Positions 46,660-57,689 of a DNA stretch of 64,000 nt are shown here, in pieces. The stretch comes from Cunninghamia lanceolata (Eukaryota > Streptophyta > Pinopsida > Cupressales > Cupressaceae), in NCBI GenBank assembly GCA_027924645.1, contig BSBN01000233.1, positions 9,566,501-9,630,500 on the forward strand. Direction: 5' to 3'. The position numbers were made by a program, and so were the translations under genes. The notes under the pieces are model-generated. The model worked only from the letters and a program-made list of their open reading frames with translations, was not told the origin of the DNA and made no database searches. Positions within the stretch are counted from its first letter, which is position 1. The number at the start of each line of letters is the position of its first letter.

Positions 46660-48399
46660 TTGGTAGGCTCAAGGTATACTAGAAGTAAAAGAGCTCAAGG
46701 CATTATTGATCCTATGTTTGAGTTAATGCAGCAAAATAATTTTGGTCTTTTGCCTCCAATACCAAGACTTCAACATACAAGGATTTTCCCTCCTACTAAT
46801 GCTAGGTCTCCTATACTAGGGGAAGCTTCCAATAGAAATACTAACAAAGTATTATCTACACAGATTCCTCAAAGGTTTGTTATCCCAACTTTCAATCGGC
46901 ATACAATGGAAGTTCAAGGCCCTTAGGGTATTCTTTTGGACCCCTAAATTTGACACCATCATTGCATGAACTACCCCATAGTTCAAGAAAGAATTTTCCC
47001 AAATTCTCTGGTGATCAGAAAGTCCATCCTGATGAGCACATTGTAGCTTTTTGCATAGCGTGTGGTGTGCTAGGGGTGGAGTACAAGGATGTATCTGTGA
47101 GACTGTTTGTGGAGACACTTCAAGGCGTCACTGCAGATTGGTTCTACCATCTTCCAGCCTAAACTATTACTGGATGGGATACTTTTAAAACTAAGTTTGA
47201 GGCAAGGTTGAAACCTGCCAAAGATGCACATGCACTGTTAGCTTAGTTGACTCAAAGAACTGCAAGAACCCATGCGAGAATTTATTGCAAAGTTCAACAA
47301 GCTGACTAACAAGATTCCTACCAGTGCTCAACCTATAGCTAAAAATAAAAAGTGTTTCTTTATAAATACTCAGCTTCTGGAGGTGAGTTTTCTTTTGCGG
47401 TGGGCAAATCTAGCGGATTTGATAGTAGCTCAAGCCCTTGCAACATAAATTAAAGATGATCTCATTCTTGCGGGTAAGATAAGAAAAGACACTAACAAAA
47501 ATATAGGGCGACCCTCTAATGAAGTATCTTCCACTAGCACCATGGATCCCATAGGGCAAAAATTAGCTAATGAATTGTTAGCTTTGAAGAAACAGATGTC
47601 TCAAGGTGTATCCATTCCTTCCTATAGGGATATACCAAGGATGAAATTTCCTAATGCTCAATATCAAGGCAATGCTGCTAGGAACCAAGGGTAGAATAGG
47701 CTTTCACCAACACAAGGGAAGCTTACCATAGAAGCACTACCAGTCAATTCAATAGTTGGCTATTGTGAAGTTGAGCATGAAAATTTTTCACAACCTGACT
47801 TGGATCAGGAGAATAGTGCCAATCTCTTTATCGAAGGAGAACAAGAATTGGCTGGTGACTCGAACATTGGGTTCCTGAATTATTAGGATGAGGCAGAAAG
47901 ATGAGAAGATGCACATAGTGGAGCATATGCCATTTTCACCAGATCTCAAAATCAATCAAACCCTCAAGTGGCTAAGAATGGTAAATCAAAAGGATATTCT
48001 CAACCAATAATTTCTATTTCTAAGAGAGGAACTCCTTTACCTTTTCAATCAAAGGATTTAGCTGGTCAAAAACAAGTAAGTTCCTCAAATACTCCTACTT
48101 CTTCTACTGCTATTGGTCATACCAGTACTTCCACAATGAAACCTTAGAATGAAAGTTTTCCTTCTTCTATGTCGAATTCATTTCAACTTTTTGATATAAT
48201 TGACCATGCTAGGAAAACAAAACTACAAATGTCTAAGGTGGAATATTTGCAAGCTAACCCCGACTAGTTTGAAAGGTTAGCTAAAGTCATTAAAAATAAG
48301 ACTGCCTCTATAGGGAAAGATAATTCCAAGACTATTCCTGACCCCTCAAAGAATAGGTCTGCTTAGAATAACCTAGTTGCCACTCCTCTTACCTCTTCA
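46660..48399 (+). pseudogene. gag: Element F gag, heavily decayed
   Basis: Pieces in different frames: IDPMFELMQQNNFGLLPPIP at the start; then KNFPKFSGDQKVHPDEHIVA, YKDVSVRLFVETLQGVTADW, FYHLPA, a TAA, and TGWDTFKTKFEARLKPAKDA. These match the gag domain of A and D (FLPKFNGI, RLFVQSLDEDARDW, SYLPAHSVSSWHGF). After about 47250 it continues with many stops; a Ser/Pro/Gln-rich part at 47600-48300 is probably the gag C-terminus. No zinc knuckle seen. Confidence 0.75.
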
Positions 48400-48724
48400 A
48401 GGAAAATTGAACCTTTCTATGTTTCTCTATTAGTCAATGGTCACAAACTTAGTAATTGTGTCAGATTCTAGGGCTTCTAACAATGTCATGCCTACCAAGG
48501 TAGCATATGCTCTAGGATTGGCTCTGACAAAAACCTTTGGAAGGTGCTTTTCGATGGAAAACAAACAGGTGCCTTTGTTAGGCTAGATTAAGGATGCACA
48601 GTTCGCATTCATTGCTTTTCCAAAGAAAAGAATAAAGATGAATGTCTTAATTGCTGATGTCCCATCTTCATATGGTATTTTGCTGGGGTGAAACTTCTCT
48701 AAAGATGTAGGAGGAGAGCTTAAC
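48400..48724 (+). pseudogene. Element F protease remnant
   Basis: KIEPFYVSLLVNGHKLSNCV leads, after a frameshift, into the active-site region DSRASNNVMPTKVAYALGL (Asp codon at 48464-48466); Gly of the DSG/DTG triad is Arg. Element D has PFYVSLVINGRIIKNC and DLGASTNIMP at the same place. A second conserved part, ADVPSSYGILLG, follows near 48655. Confidence 0.72.
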
Positions 48725-49921
48725 ATGGATTTATTTGAAGCAAGGATATCTGTCAAAGGTGTCATGCGGAAGTTGCTTCTTGAAAGGGAAGTGAAATATA
48801 TTGTCACTCAATCTGAAGACCCAAAAGCTCAAATTTTATTTGAATCTTCAGGTTTAGGTAACTATTTCCTGACTATGGAATATGCTTCTATCTCATTAGA
48901 TGATAGTTCATTAGGTGATAGCTCGTCAGATGATTGTTTCGATGAAAGTTTGGTGATGGAAGATTCGTCTTCTTCTTCGGGTGAAGAGTCTGTCGATCAC
49001 AGAGATACCAAACCAGAAAGTTCAAATGATATTTGGACTCTAGAATTTGATGGTAGTTTTTCTTTGACATGATCTGGGGCTAGAGTAGTCCTGATATCTC
49101 CTCAATGTGATATTTTTCCTTTTTCATATAAGCTACAGTTTGACAATACCAATAATACTGTTGAGTATGAGTCTTTGTTACTCAGAATGGAGGCTACTTG
49201 TACAAAGGGAATTAGAAATATTCATGCACAAGGAGATGTAGAGCTTATTGTTTTTTAGGTAAGAAATTTGTACCAGATGAAAAATGAAAGGTTGAAGCAT
49301 TACTGAAATTAGGTATGGGAATGCATTGATAAATTTGATGCATTTGATATTTCTGTTGTTCCTAGAGAATATAATGCTAGAGCTAACTCTTTGGCCGTAT
49401 CAACTACCCTTATGGTCCTGCATAAGGATTTTAAGGGTGATAAGTATACTATTGAATTGGTTTTCTGGCCAAGTGTACCTGATAATGTTGACCATTGGCA
49501 AGTTTTTAATGGTGATAATCAGATTATAGCTTTGCTTGAGAAAATAGATAGTTTTGATGAACTATACTTTGAGGGGAGTGATTCTCCTCCTCGAGAGTAT
49601 ATTTCTGAAGTAAACTCAGAGACTGGTGAAGAGTTTCTTCAATTGAAAGGAAACAAAATTCTAAAAGGTTTAGTTTCCCTTGAAAGGTTTTTTGATAAAC
49701 ATGATCATTATATCAAGCAAAAGCAACAACTTGATTCAAATTCATCAATGGAATTTGAACAAGTGAACCTGAATACAAAAGTGAATCCCAAGATGCTCAA
49801 TATTGGGAAATGTTGCATTGAAGATGAAAAGTTCAAGTTCACAACACTTCTATGCCATTATATTGATGTGCATGCATATTCATATGATAATTTGAAGTCC
49901 ATCAAACCAGGAGAGATTTAG
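48725..49921 (+). pseudogene. Element F additional RNase H upstream of RT, plus linker
   Basis: After an acidic spacer with many Ser and Asp, it reads IWTLEFDGSFSL (catalytic Asp present), a stop, GARVVLISPQ, NTNNTVEYESLLLRMEA (Glu), AQGDVELIVF (Asp), a stop, and a last part where the usual ADSLA is ANSLA. Then the linker VPDNVDHWQVFNGD and LKGLVSLERFFDKHDH, as in element D. So D and F, from clearly different families, share an RNase H before RT. Stops near 49070 and 49257 break it. Confidence 0.83.
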
Positions 49922-50471
49922 CATGAGATTCTTCTCAAGGTGGGATCATTGCCTCATAAACAAAAGCATAGGTAGTACAATCCTAAAATATCAGGTACTA
50001 TCCTTGCTAAAATTCAAAAGATGTTGAATTCTAGGATAATTTTACCTATTCATCATTCAACTTGGATTGTAAACATTGTTCTTATAAGGAAAAAAATAGA
50101 GAAATCCATATTTGTGTAGATTTTAGGAATCTAAATCAATCTTCCTTGAAAGATAACTACCCTTTGCCCATAATGGATCAAGTGTTGTAAATACTAAACG
50201 GTTCAAAGATGTTATCTATGTTAGATGATTTTTGGGCTACAATCAGGTAGAGGTTAGTGAAGTGGATCATTACAAAACTACTTTCACAACTCCATGGGGC
50301 ACTTTTACATATCGCAGGATGCCATTTGGGTTGATCAACGCTGGTGCTACTTTTCAGAGAGTGATGGACTTGGCATTCATAAATGAAATGGGTAAGTTCA
50401 TTTTGGTATACCTTGATGATCTGATTATCTTTTCCAAGAAATGTCAAGATCATGCTTACCACTTGTGGTAA
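49922..50471 (+). pseudogene. pol: Element F reverse transcriptase
   Basis: Decayed N-part (ILPIHHSTW, then frameshifts), then an open stretch at 50232-50471: MGYNQVEVSEVDHYKTTFTT, PWGTFTYRRMPFGLINAGAT, FQRVMDLAF and the catalytic FILVYLDDLIIFSK, with YLDD intact. It closely matches element D RT. Confidence 0.88.
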
Positions 50472-51200
50472 GTTTTGGAATGATGTCGTAAGAATGGTAT
50501 TTCTCTTAACCCAAAGAAGTCAATTTTTGGGGTTACTGAAGGTGTCTAGAGAAGGTACTAAGATTAACTCCGAAAGTGTCAAATCTATCCAAGGTCTTAC
50601 TTTGCCTACAAGTAAGATGACTATTCATTCTTTCTTCGGGAAAGTAAACTTCCTATGGAGGTTCATTCCAGAGTTTGCAGAGAAGACTCGTCATATTGTT
50701 AATATGATGAAAGGTAAGACCACTTTTTGTTGGAGCATAGAAGGTAAAGAATCCTTCAAGGACATAAAAAGAGCTATAGCTCATGCTCCAATTTTAGTAT
50801 GTCTTGGTTGGAACAAAAATTTCATTATGTGTAGTTATACTTCAGAGCATACATTGTCAGCAATTCTAGTTCAGTAGAACAAGGAAGGTGTAGTATCTTA
50901 AATTTCATTCATGAGTTATCCTTTGAAAGCTCATGAACTCAAGTATTCTAACATGGAGAAACATACTTTTGTTGTAGTGAAGGCTATGAAACATTATAGA
51001 TTTTACATATTGAACTCACATACTGTTGCTTTAGTGCCAGATATAACAGTAAAATCAATTTTGACTCAACAAGTTTTTGGGACTAAGAGAGGCAATTGGA
51101 TTGCCAAAATTTAGGAATTTGATTTTGACATTAAACCCACTAATCTTGTGCATGGGAGAGGCTTGTGTCAGCTGATTGCTGATAACATCCCAAAATAAAT
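50472..51200 (+). pseudogene. Element F RT end and degenerate ordinary RNase H
   Basis: MTIHSFFGKVNFLWRFIPEF and ESFKDIKRAIAHAPILVCL are the RT connection. RNase H remnants follow: SYTSEHTLSAILVQ without the D-A-S Asp, LKYSNMEKHTFVVVKAMKHY, and HTVALVPDITVKSILTQQ with VP where active enzymes have TD, as in element D. Stops at about 50876 and 51112. Confidence 0.78.
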
Positions 51201-52519
51201 AGGTGATGAAGAGGCTGAGGTTGAAGATGTTCCAACTATCCTTTTTGTTACTACAACTAATGAGTGGTATTCTAATATCGCTTAATTTCTCACATATGGC
51301 GAGTGCCTTTCTCATTTGTCCTACAAAGAAAAATAGACTACAAAGCTTAAGGCTACAAACTATGTCCTATGGGATAATGGTTTGTACAAGAGAAGTCTTG
51401 ATGGAGTTTTCCTCCATTGTGTTGATAAAGCACAACAAAGTAAGTTACTGGAGTCTTTTCATAATTTGGCATGTGGAGGACACTTCTTAGCACCAATAAT
51501 GGCTCATAAGATTCTAAGAGCCAAGTATTATTGGACAACCTTGTTCTAAGACACATACATCTAGGTGCGTAGATGTGAACTTTGTCAGCAGTTTGTAGGT
51601 AAGCCCAAGTTGGCTGCACTACCATTAAAACTAGTTGTAATTAAGGAACCATTTCAGTAGTGGGGCATTCACTTCATTGGCACTGTGAATCCACCGTCAA
51701 GTGTGGGGCATAGCTATGTTCTTGCTACAACTGATTATTTCACCAAGTGGGTGGAAGCTATACCAGTTAAGCATGCTACTTCTAAAGTGGTGTGTACATT
51801 CCTCAAAGAAAATATCATATCGTGGTTTGATGTTCCAAACAAAATTGTGGAAGATAATGCTACATGTTTTTCCTCCAATGAGATTACTAGCTTTTGCTTT
51901 GAATATGGAATTATTCTTTCACATTCATCTGATTATTATCTGCAAGAGAATGGTCAAGTAGAATCAAGTATAAGAATCTGGTTACTATTATTAGGAAGTT
52001 GGTAGATGATAATCAGAGAACATGGAATAAGGCATTTTTGATTCTTTATGGGTAGATAGAATTACCCCAAAGAGGGCTATTGGTATGTCACCATTTCAAT
52101 TGTTATATGGTTTGAATGCAGAGATATCGATCACCTTGGAATTGCAGGCTTTGAAGTTGGCAAAGGTGGTTGAGGATGGAACTTTTGAAAGTTCTATTGA
52201 TAAACGCATAATGTACCTTTTTGAACTTGAAGAGCAGTGAGTTACGGTTGTAGATTGAATAGCTAAACATCAAAGTCAGGTCAAGAAGCTATTTGATAAG
52301 AAAGCAAAGGCCAGAGATTTTTAGATTGGGGATCAAGTCTTGTTGTGGGACAAGAGGAGAGAACCAAAGGGAATGCATGGGAAGTTTGATTCCCTATGGA
52401 GAGGCCCATTTGTCATTCACCAACTCTATGGTGAGAATAGTTTCTTGCTAGAGTACCAAGATGGGACACCATTCTTGTTACTACATAGTGGACAGCATAT
52501 GAAGCTTTTCAATCCATAA
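51201..52519 (+). pseudogene. pol: Element F integrase
   Basis: A zinc-domain remnant near 51470-51600 (GHFLAPIMAHKI and CELCQQF, read across frames). The core: WGIHFIGTV after a TAG at 51658-51660 at the second Gln of PFQQWG, TTDYFTKWVEAIPVKHATSK, PNKIVEDNATCFSSN and LQENGQVESSI. In the second motif the acidic residue is retained (EDNATCF). C-terminal part in other frames to GQHMKLFNP and a TAA at 52517-52519. No chromodomain seen. Confidence 0.82.
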
Positions 52520-52766
52520 AGAAATAAATAAGTTCACTTGTAAATTTGTATAGTTTGTGTTTTTCTTTTTCATTTTTAATTTTTTTGTGTCTTTTGTTTT
52601 GTTCGCTTGACTCTATGGTCCAATGGCATGGATGAAGGCACTTAGAGACTGGATTCTTCTCCCTTTGATCATTTCAAAGAACAATCAAAGGAAGCTCCCC
52701 AGTTAGAGCTAGTTGTTGTCCTCAAAATCACCTGTGCTCATTTTGCAGGAGGACCCCTACGAAACT
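52520..52766 (+). other. Element F 3' internal end with purine-rich tract
   Basis: Only about 250 bases lie between the integrase stop and the 3' LTR. The purine-rich GCAGGAGGA sits at about 52746-52754, about a dozen bases from the LTR start. If it is the polypurine tract, everything downstream, including the U3 ORF, is copied into both LTRs. Confidence 0.5.
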
Positions 52767-53026
52767 TGTTCATTTCATATCCTACACTCTAAGTTTGCAG
52801 TTTGAGGAAAGTCTTCTTGATCTCATGTAAAGTCATTCAACACCTAAGAATAGCTTATAACATTCCCCTAGGTTGGTTCCTCAAAGTTCATGAAATTGAC
52901 TAGGTTATAAGCTTGTTAAAATATTCATTTTTGACCTCTTTAGGGTGTTAGGAATTTTTCATAGTTTACATGCAGGGGCAATTAAAAACCCCACCCTTAC
53001 ATGTAATATGTTTTTCCAAATGCACC

Positions 53027-54150
53027 GGTGGTCAAAACAACCACCAAGACACATTGGTAATTAGATTGAGATGCACGAGCAGTTAAATTGACTACTCATG
53101 CATGTTCTTTTGGTTTTTGCCTTTCACATGTAAAGGCAGTGAAAATGACCGCTCGAATATCTCTAGTTTAAGTCTAGTGTATTAATGGCACTTGTGTGGT
53201 TTTTTATTACACCTCCTTTAAACCTTTTAAAACATTTTTTTTTTTATTGTTATTTTTTTATCTCTGTATGTGAGCCCCTTGGCATGATTAGAACTTTCAT
53301 GCAACCTACTAAAACGCCCTTGGCACGTGAGTTTCGGATCTAGAGTTCTACTCAAGTTTGAGTTGAGTTCTTTATCACCAGGTCTATCTTCTTCACATTT
53401 TTGTTCCATGATTTCTTTTAATCATTCTTCTTTTTAGTGAAATATTGTTAAAAATCGAGCCCTTCTCTTTGTTTGAGATTTTCATGGTTTTTCCCTTTAA
53501 TGTAGTTTTTAGGGTTTCTGGTTTGGTGGTTGTTTAGATTAATACTTTTTTTTTGTGTGAGTTGCGGTGTAAATCTCCATTTGAAAACCCTTGTCTTCTC
53601 ATTTTGTATTGAATGAATCGACTTAACTCAGTCTGCGAGGTTTTTTTTGCTTGCACCAAAACACTTAGGTTTTCTTTAGACCAACATGTGAGGGAGGTGA
53701 TTTTTTTCGACCTTTCATGTTGTTTGTTTGTTTTTGTATATGTATCGACGGTTAAAAACCCTGTTGGTACATCTCTTCCCTTTTTATAATACCTTGTGTA
53801 AGGGTGGCAATTTTTGCCACCCCTACAAAAACCTTAGTGTTTTTTTCCCTCAATGCATGGATGGTCTTGTTGACCGCTTCAACACACAATACCAAAATCA
53901 CCAATATGTATGAGTGGTCATTTTGGCTGCCCTTACACAAAGATCCTCAATGTACTACTTCTAAATGCAGGAGTGGTCAAAATGACTGCCTTTGCATCTA
54001 TCACAAAGATTTTACCTTTCACATGTAAGGGCAATCATTTCGACTGCTCCTACGTGAAACTTAGTTTTTACCTACTTGTAGATGTGGTCAAATTGACCAC
54101 CCTTACACTCAATGCATTACACCCACATGCAGGAGCAGTTATAATGATCG
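53027..54150. repeat. Palindrome array in F 3' U3 (second copy)
   Basis: Counterparts of the left array: GGTGGT/ACCACC at 53027-53045, and GTGGTCA/TGACCAC at 54084-54100 with a 3-base loop. The last differs from the left LTR copy (GGCGGTC/GACCGCC) at one base in each arm in a way that keeps pairing (C-G to T-A). Confidence 0.6.
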
Positions 54151-54846
54151 CCCGTTCATGATTTCCTAAAAATTTTCTAACACTAGGATTTTTTGCAAAA
54201 TGATACCTTTAGCCCGCTTTCGCCAAATTTCTTGACTTGGGTGCTCTCAAGCCCTTTCAAGCATATTCATATGTTTGTGATCATCTATTTGCAGTGTCCC
54301 TAATTTGCCAATTTTTCCCCTAACTGTGAGATCATGAACTTTTGTAGTTTCATCAAGTAGCTGTGATCGACACCTTTTCTAGTGTTCTCTTCAAAGCTGA
54401 TGTTAGGGCCATCTCCGTCCAAAACTAAGATCATGAAGTACAAATACCAAGGGGTTTTCCCTATCACTTCAATGTAGTCTAATGTTGATGAGATCAGGGA
54501 TACAGAGATAGGACATGTAGATATGACAGAATCTATGGAGAGGACCAAACAAGCTAATCCTCCCCGCTATATGCAGAATATCATTGATAGCAATATACAC
54601 CTAGTAGCATGTTTTCCTATTGCGGCTCATAATCTAGAGTTTGTTCTCCAAGTGGCAAGCCACTATAATAAAGATACTAGAACTACAACTAATTCTCAGG
54701 GGAATGTTATCATGAGGCTAGATGCAGAGATCCTTGATAATATTTTCATGTGTCCGCCTATAGAGAATATTGGGGAAATTGACTTTGCTAAAAGTCAGAC
54801 GGATTTTGAAGCTAATGTGGAATCTGCAAAGAAACATATTAATAGT

Positions 54847-55745
54847 TGTAGACACCCAAAAATGTCCATCTCTTGCAACATTACACCACTTAGACATTTT
54901 GTAGCATGTTTTGCCCGAGGTACCCATGTCATCACCCAATTAGTTAAATAAATCTTATTTATTTGACTAATTTCATTTATTCCCTTTTTATCCATAATCC
55001 TATCTTCTATAATTAAATAAATTTTATTTATTTAATTATTCATGTCCATTAATCCTCTCTAGTTAAATAATTATTTTTAATTGTTTAATTAGTCATTTAT
55101 CTATTTTCCTATAATTAAATAATTTTTTATCTATTTAATTATCTTTCCACATCATTTCTCACCATAATCCAACATTAATTAAATAAATTAAATATTTATT
55201 TAATTAATAAAATCCTAAAAAGATCTTGCTTTCTTTCCAAATTTTAAACTCATGTGTATCTAATTAATTTATTTTATTAGATAATTCATCTATTATCCTC
55301 CCATCATTTAGAATATTTATTTCCTTTTTGAGGATTTAAAACTAAAAGCAAGTCTTTTATCTTTTTCCTATTTTATCTTGTTTTATTTCCTCTTTTATCA
55401 AAAAATCAAATCAAATCTTATCTTATCAAATCTTCTTCCCTCCACATCAAAAATCAGCCCTTGCCTATAAATCTACCTCCTCATAAGCCATTTGGTATGC
55501 CTTGTGTTTGATATTCTTACTCTGCCAAAATATTCTTCCAATCCTCTAATTTTCTATCTATCTTCTTCCATCAATCTTCATCCAATCGTTATGCTACAAA
55601 AGTGAGCAATCAACATCAAATCAAGCTATGTCGATCAATCATGCATACACTTATCATTCAAGATATCTAAGGTATTCAAAAGGTTTGGTCAAAGGTAATA
55701 CATTTATTATTTTATCTTATATTTTGTCCAAATTTCTCATTTACA
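54847..55745. mobile_element. Element H: solo LTR (899 bp) with perfect target duplication
   Basis: Begins TGTAGACACC, ends TTTACA, and is flanked by ATAGT at 54842-54846 and 55746-55750. The left LTR of F lacks it and reads straight through (ATTAATAGAAAATGG). No internal domains. TATAAAT at 55466-55472 on the plus strand suggests plus orientation. A solo LTR arises by recombination between the two LTRs of an element. Confidence 0.88.
54945..55210. repeat. AT-only palindrome series in solo LTR H
   Basis: At least four successive inverted repeats of the type AATTAAATAAAT...ATTTATTTAATT, 30-45 bases long, separated by short C-containing spacers, for example around 55013-55042, 55108-55142 and 55173-55207. 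Each could form an A/T hairpin. Function unknown. Confidence 0.6.
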
Positions 55746-57656
55746 ATAGTAAATGGTTGAAAAATCCTAGGAGCAATCTATCAAGATGGCCCAAGGAACT
55801 TCCTAGGAGTGATCTTGTAGAAGTGAGTGATCTAATCACTTTGTTGAGCAGAATTAGAAGTCTTCCTTCTTCCTCTAAATTCCAAGAATGGATGTACACA
55901 TATATCAAGGTTATTCACAGAGGGTAAAAAAAGATATTCTGGAGCAAATCACCAATGCTCTACATGATCAGTTGCTCAAGGTCAACACTACTTTTAAGTT
56001 TTATATCACCTCATACTTGGTATATGCAACTGCATCCATGAGGATATTTCAAAGTCTTAATTAGGATGGGGATCAGAGGCTTGTGCTAGTTTTTTAGTAT
56101 TATCCACAAATAACTCTAAAATGGTCTATTCACCATTTCCAGAGGATGAATGATGAATTCTTTCTAGTTTTTATGTGCTTATGCAATAATGAGCTAGAAC
56201 AGAAAAGAGTATCTGATGAAGCATGGGAAGTGGTTAACTCTTTTGGTTGTTTATTTCTTCAATTTCCTACTTTTTCTTATTTGAGAGTTGGATACTATCT
56301 AGGTTACCCATATATGTTGCCTAGATATCCAAGTGATAAGGTGATTCTAATGGAATTGTGCAGACAACTAATTGTTGTGCATAAAAAACAAATAGAATTG
56401 AAAAAGTTAGGGATTAAGTTTCCTGTGGAGATTGGTAGGTATTTAGTTCAATCAGCTACTAAGGTTAAGGCACTTGAAGCAAAGATGCAACTAGTTACAA
56501 TGAAAAAATTCAATACCGAAGAGTACAAGACAAGATTAAAAGGAGATCAATGTTTCATGTTCCCATGGTAGAGGATATTTGGGCCAACTTAAGGACCCAA
56601 AATGAGATAAGAAAATTGGATTACTACAGATTGCATCTAAGTCAGATAGAAGAACTAGGGTTAGCTAATGTTCTGGAAGGCATGGAAGATGAGGGTGATG
56701 TTCTAGATCCCTAGTATAACATTGAAAACATTGAAGCTTTAGCCTTGCTGGAAATCAAGTGGTCAGTGAAAGAAGAGATTTCTCTTAGGAAAAGATTTCA
56801 ACCTATACTAGCTAACACCAATATATGGTTGCAGAGCAAGGGTCTTAATTTGAAAGAGTTCCTTACTAGGTCAGAGATGGAGATTCAGGAACAAACAAAA
56901 AAGAAGGTTGAAAACAAGACTAAGAACAAAAGTGACACTCCTTCCAAGGTGTCAAAACCAAGGATCAAGTTTGTTTCTAAAGGAGGTAAGGCAAAGGAAG
57001 TTGCAGAGAGTTCCAATGTGGAAGATCCAAGCACTGAGGAAATGAATGTTGATAATATGGAAGCTAAAAAATGCTGAGATAGAACAACATGACATTCAAG
57101 AACCAGATATTGAACATATAGAGATGAGTGAGAAGCTAGCTAATGAAAGTGATGGGGAACAAGAAATAGAAAGAGATGTAGAACAGGAATAACTTGGTGG
57201 TTTACAAAAATCTCCCCAAAAAGCTATTTCCCAAGAGCCACAAGTTTGTACAACTTGGTCTCATATTTCTACTCCTATTAATATTCTAGTGGTTTCTAAT
57301 GTTCTCATTTCTCCTATTATTGTATCTTTTGATAATACTCCTCCTTCTATAAGGACTAGTTTTGGAACTATTTTTTATTCTTTTGGATCAATACCTAGTT
57401 TATCTTCTCCTTCTTTTGATATCAGAGAGCAAGCTGTTCTAGATCATTTTCTTGATAGCTCAAAGAAAAATGTTGATACTACAGGTGTAGTTTTTACTGC
57501 TACTCCATGTTGCAAGGTGTGGCCTTTGGTCTCGTTGTTCAGCGCTGTGCTGCGGTGGTTTACGACAAGGGCTTAACCACCTCCCGTGCTTGTTAAGTCA
57601 AGTGGTTTTATTGGGCATTAAAAGGTCAATCTTTTGGTGCAATGGCATCTAACAAT

Positions 57657-57668
57657 TGGTATCAGAGC
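57657..57668 (+). other. Primer binding site of element I
   Basis: TGGTATCAGAGC, the exact initiator tRNA-Met primer site, two bases after the first terminal repeat. Confidence 0.92.
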
Positions 57669-57678
57669 TGAGGTCATG

Positions 57679-57689
57679 GGTTCAAACCC
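57679..57689 (+). promoter_or_regulatory. B-box-like sequence (pol III) in element I
   Basis: GGTTCAAACCC resembles the tRNA-gene B box GGTTCGANNCC with one C-to-T type change on the CpG. I saw no convincing A box, so a pol III role is only possible. Confidence 0.35.
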
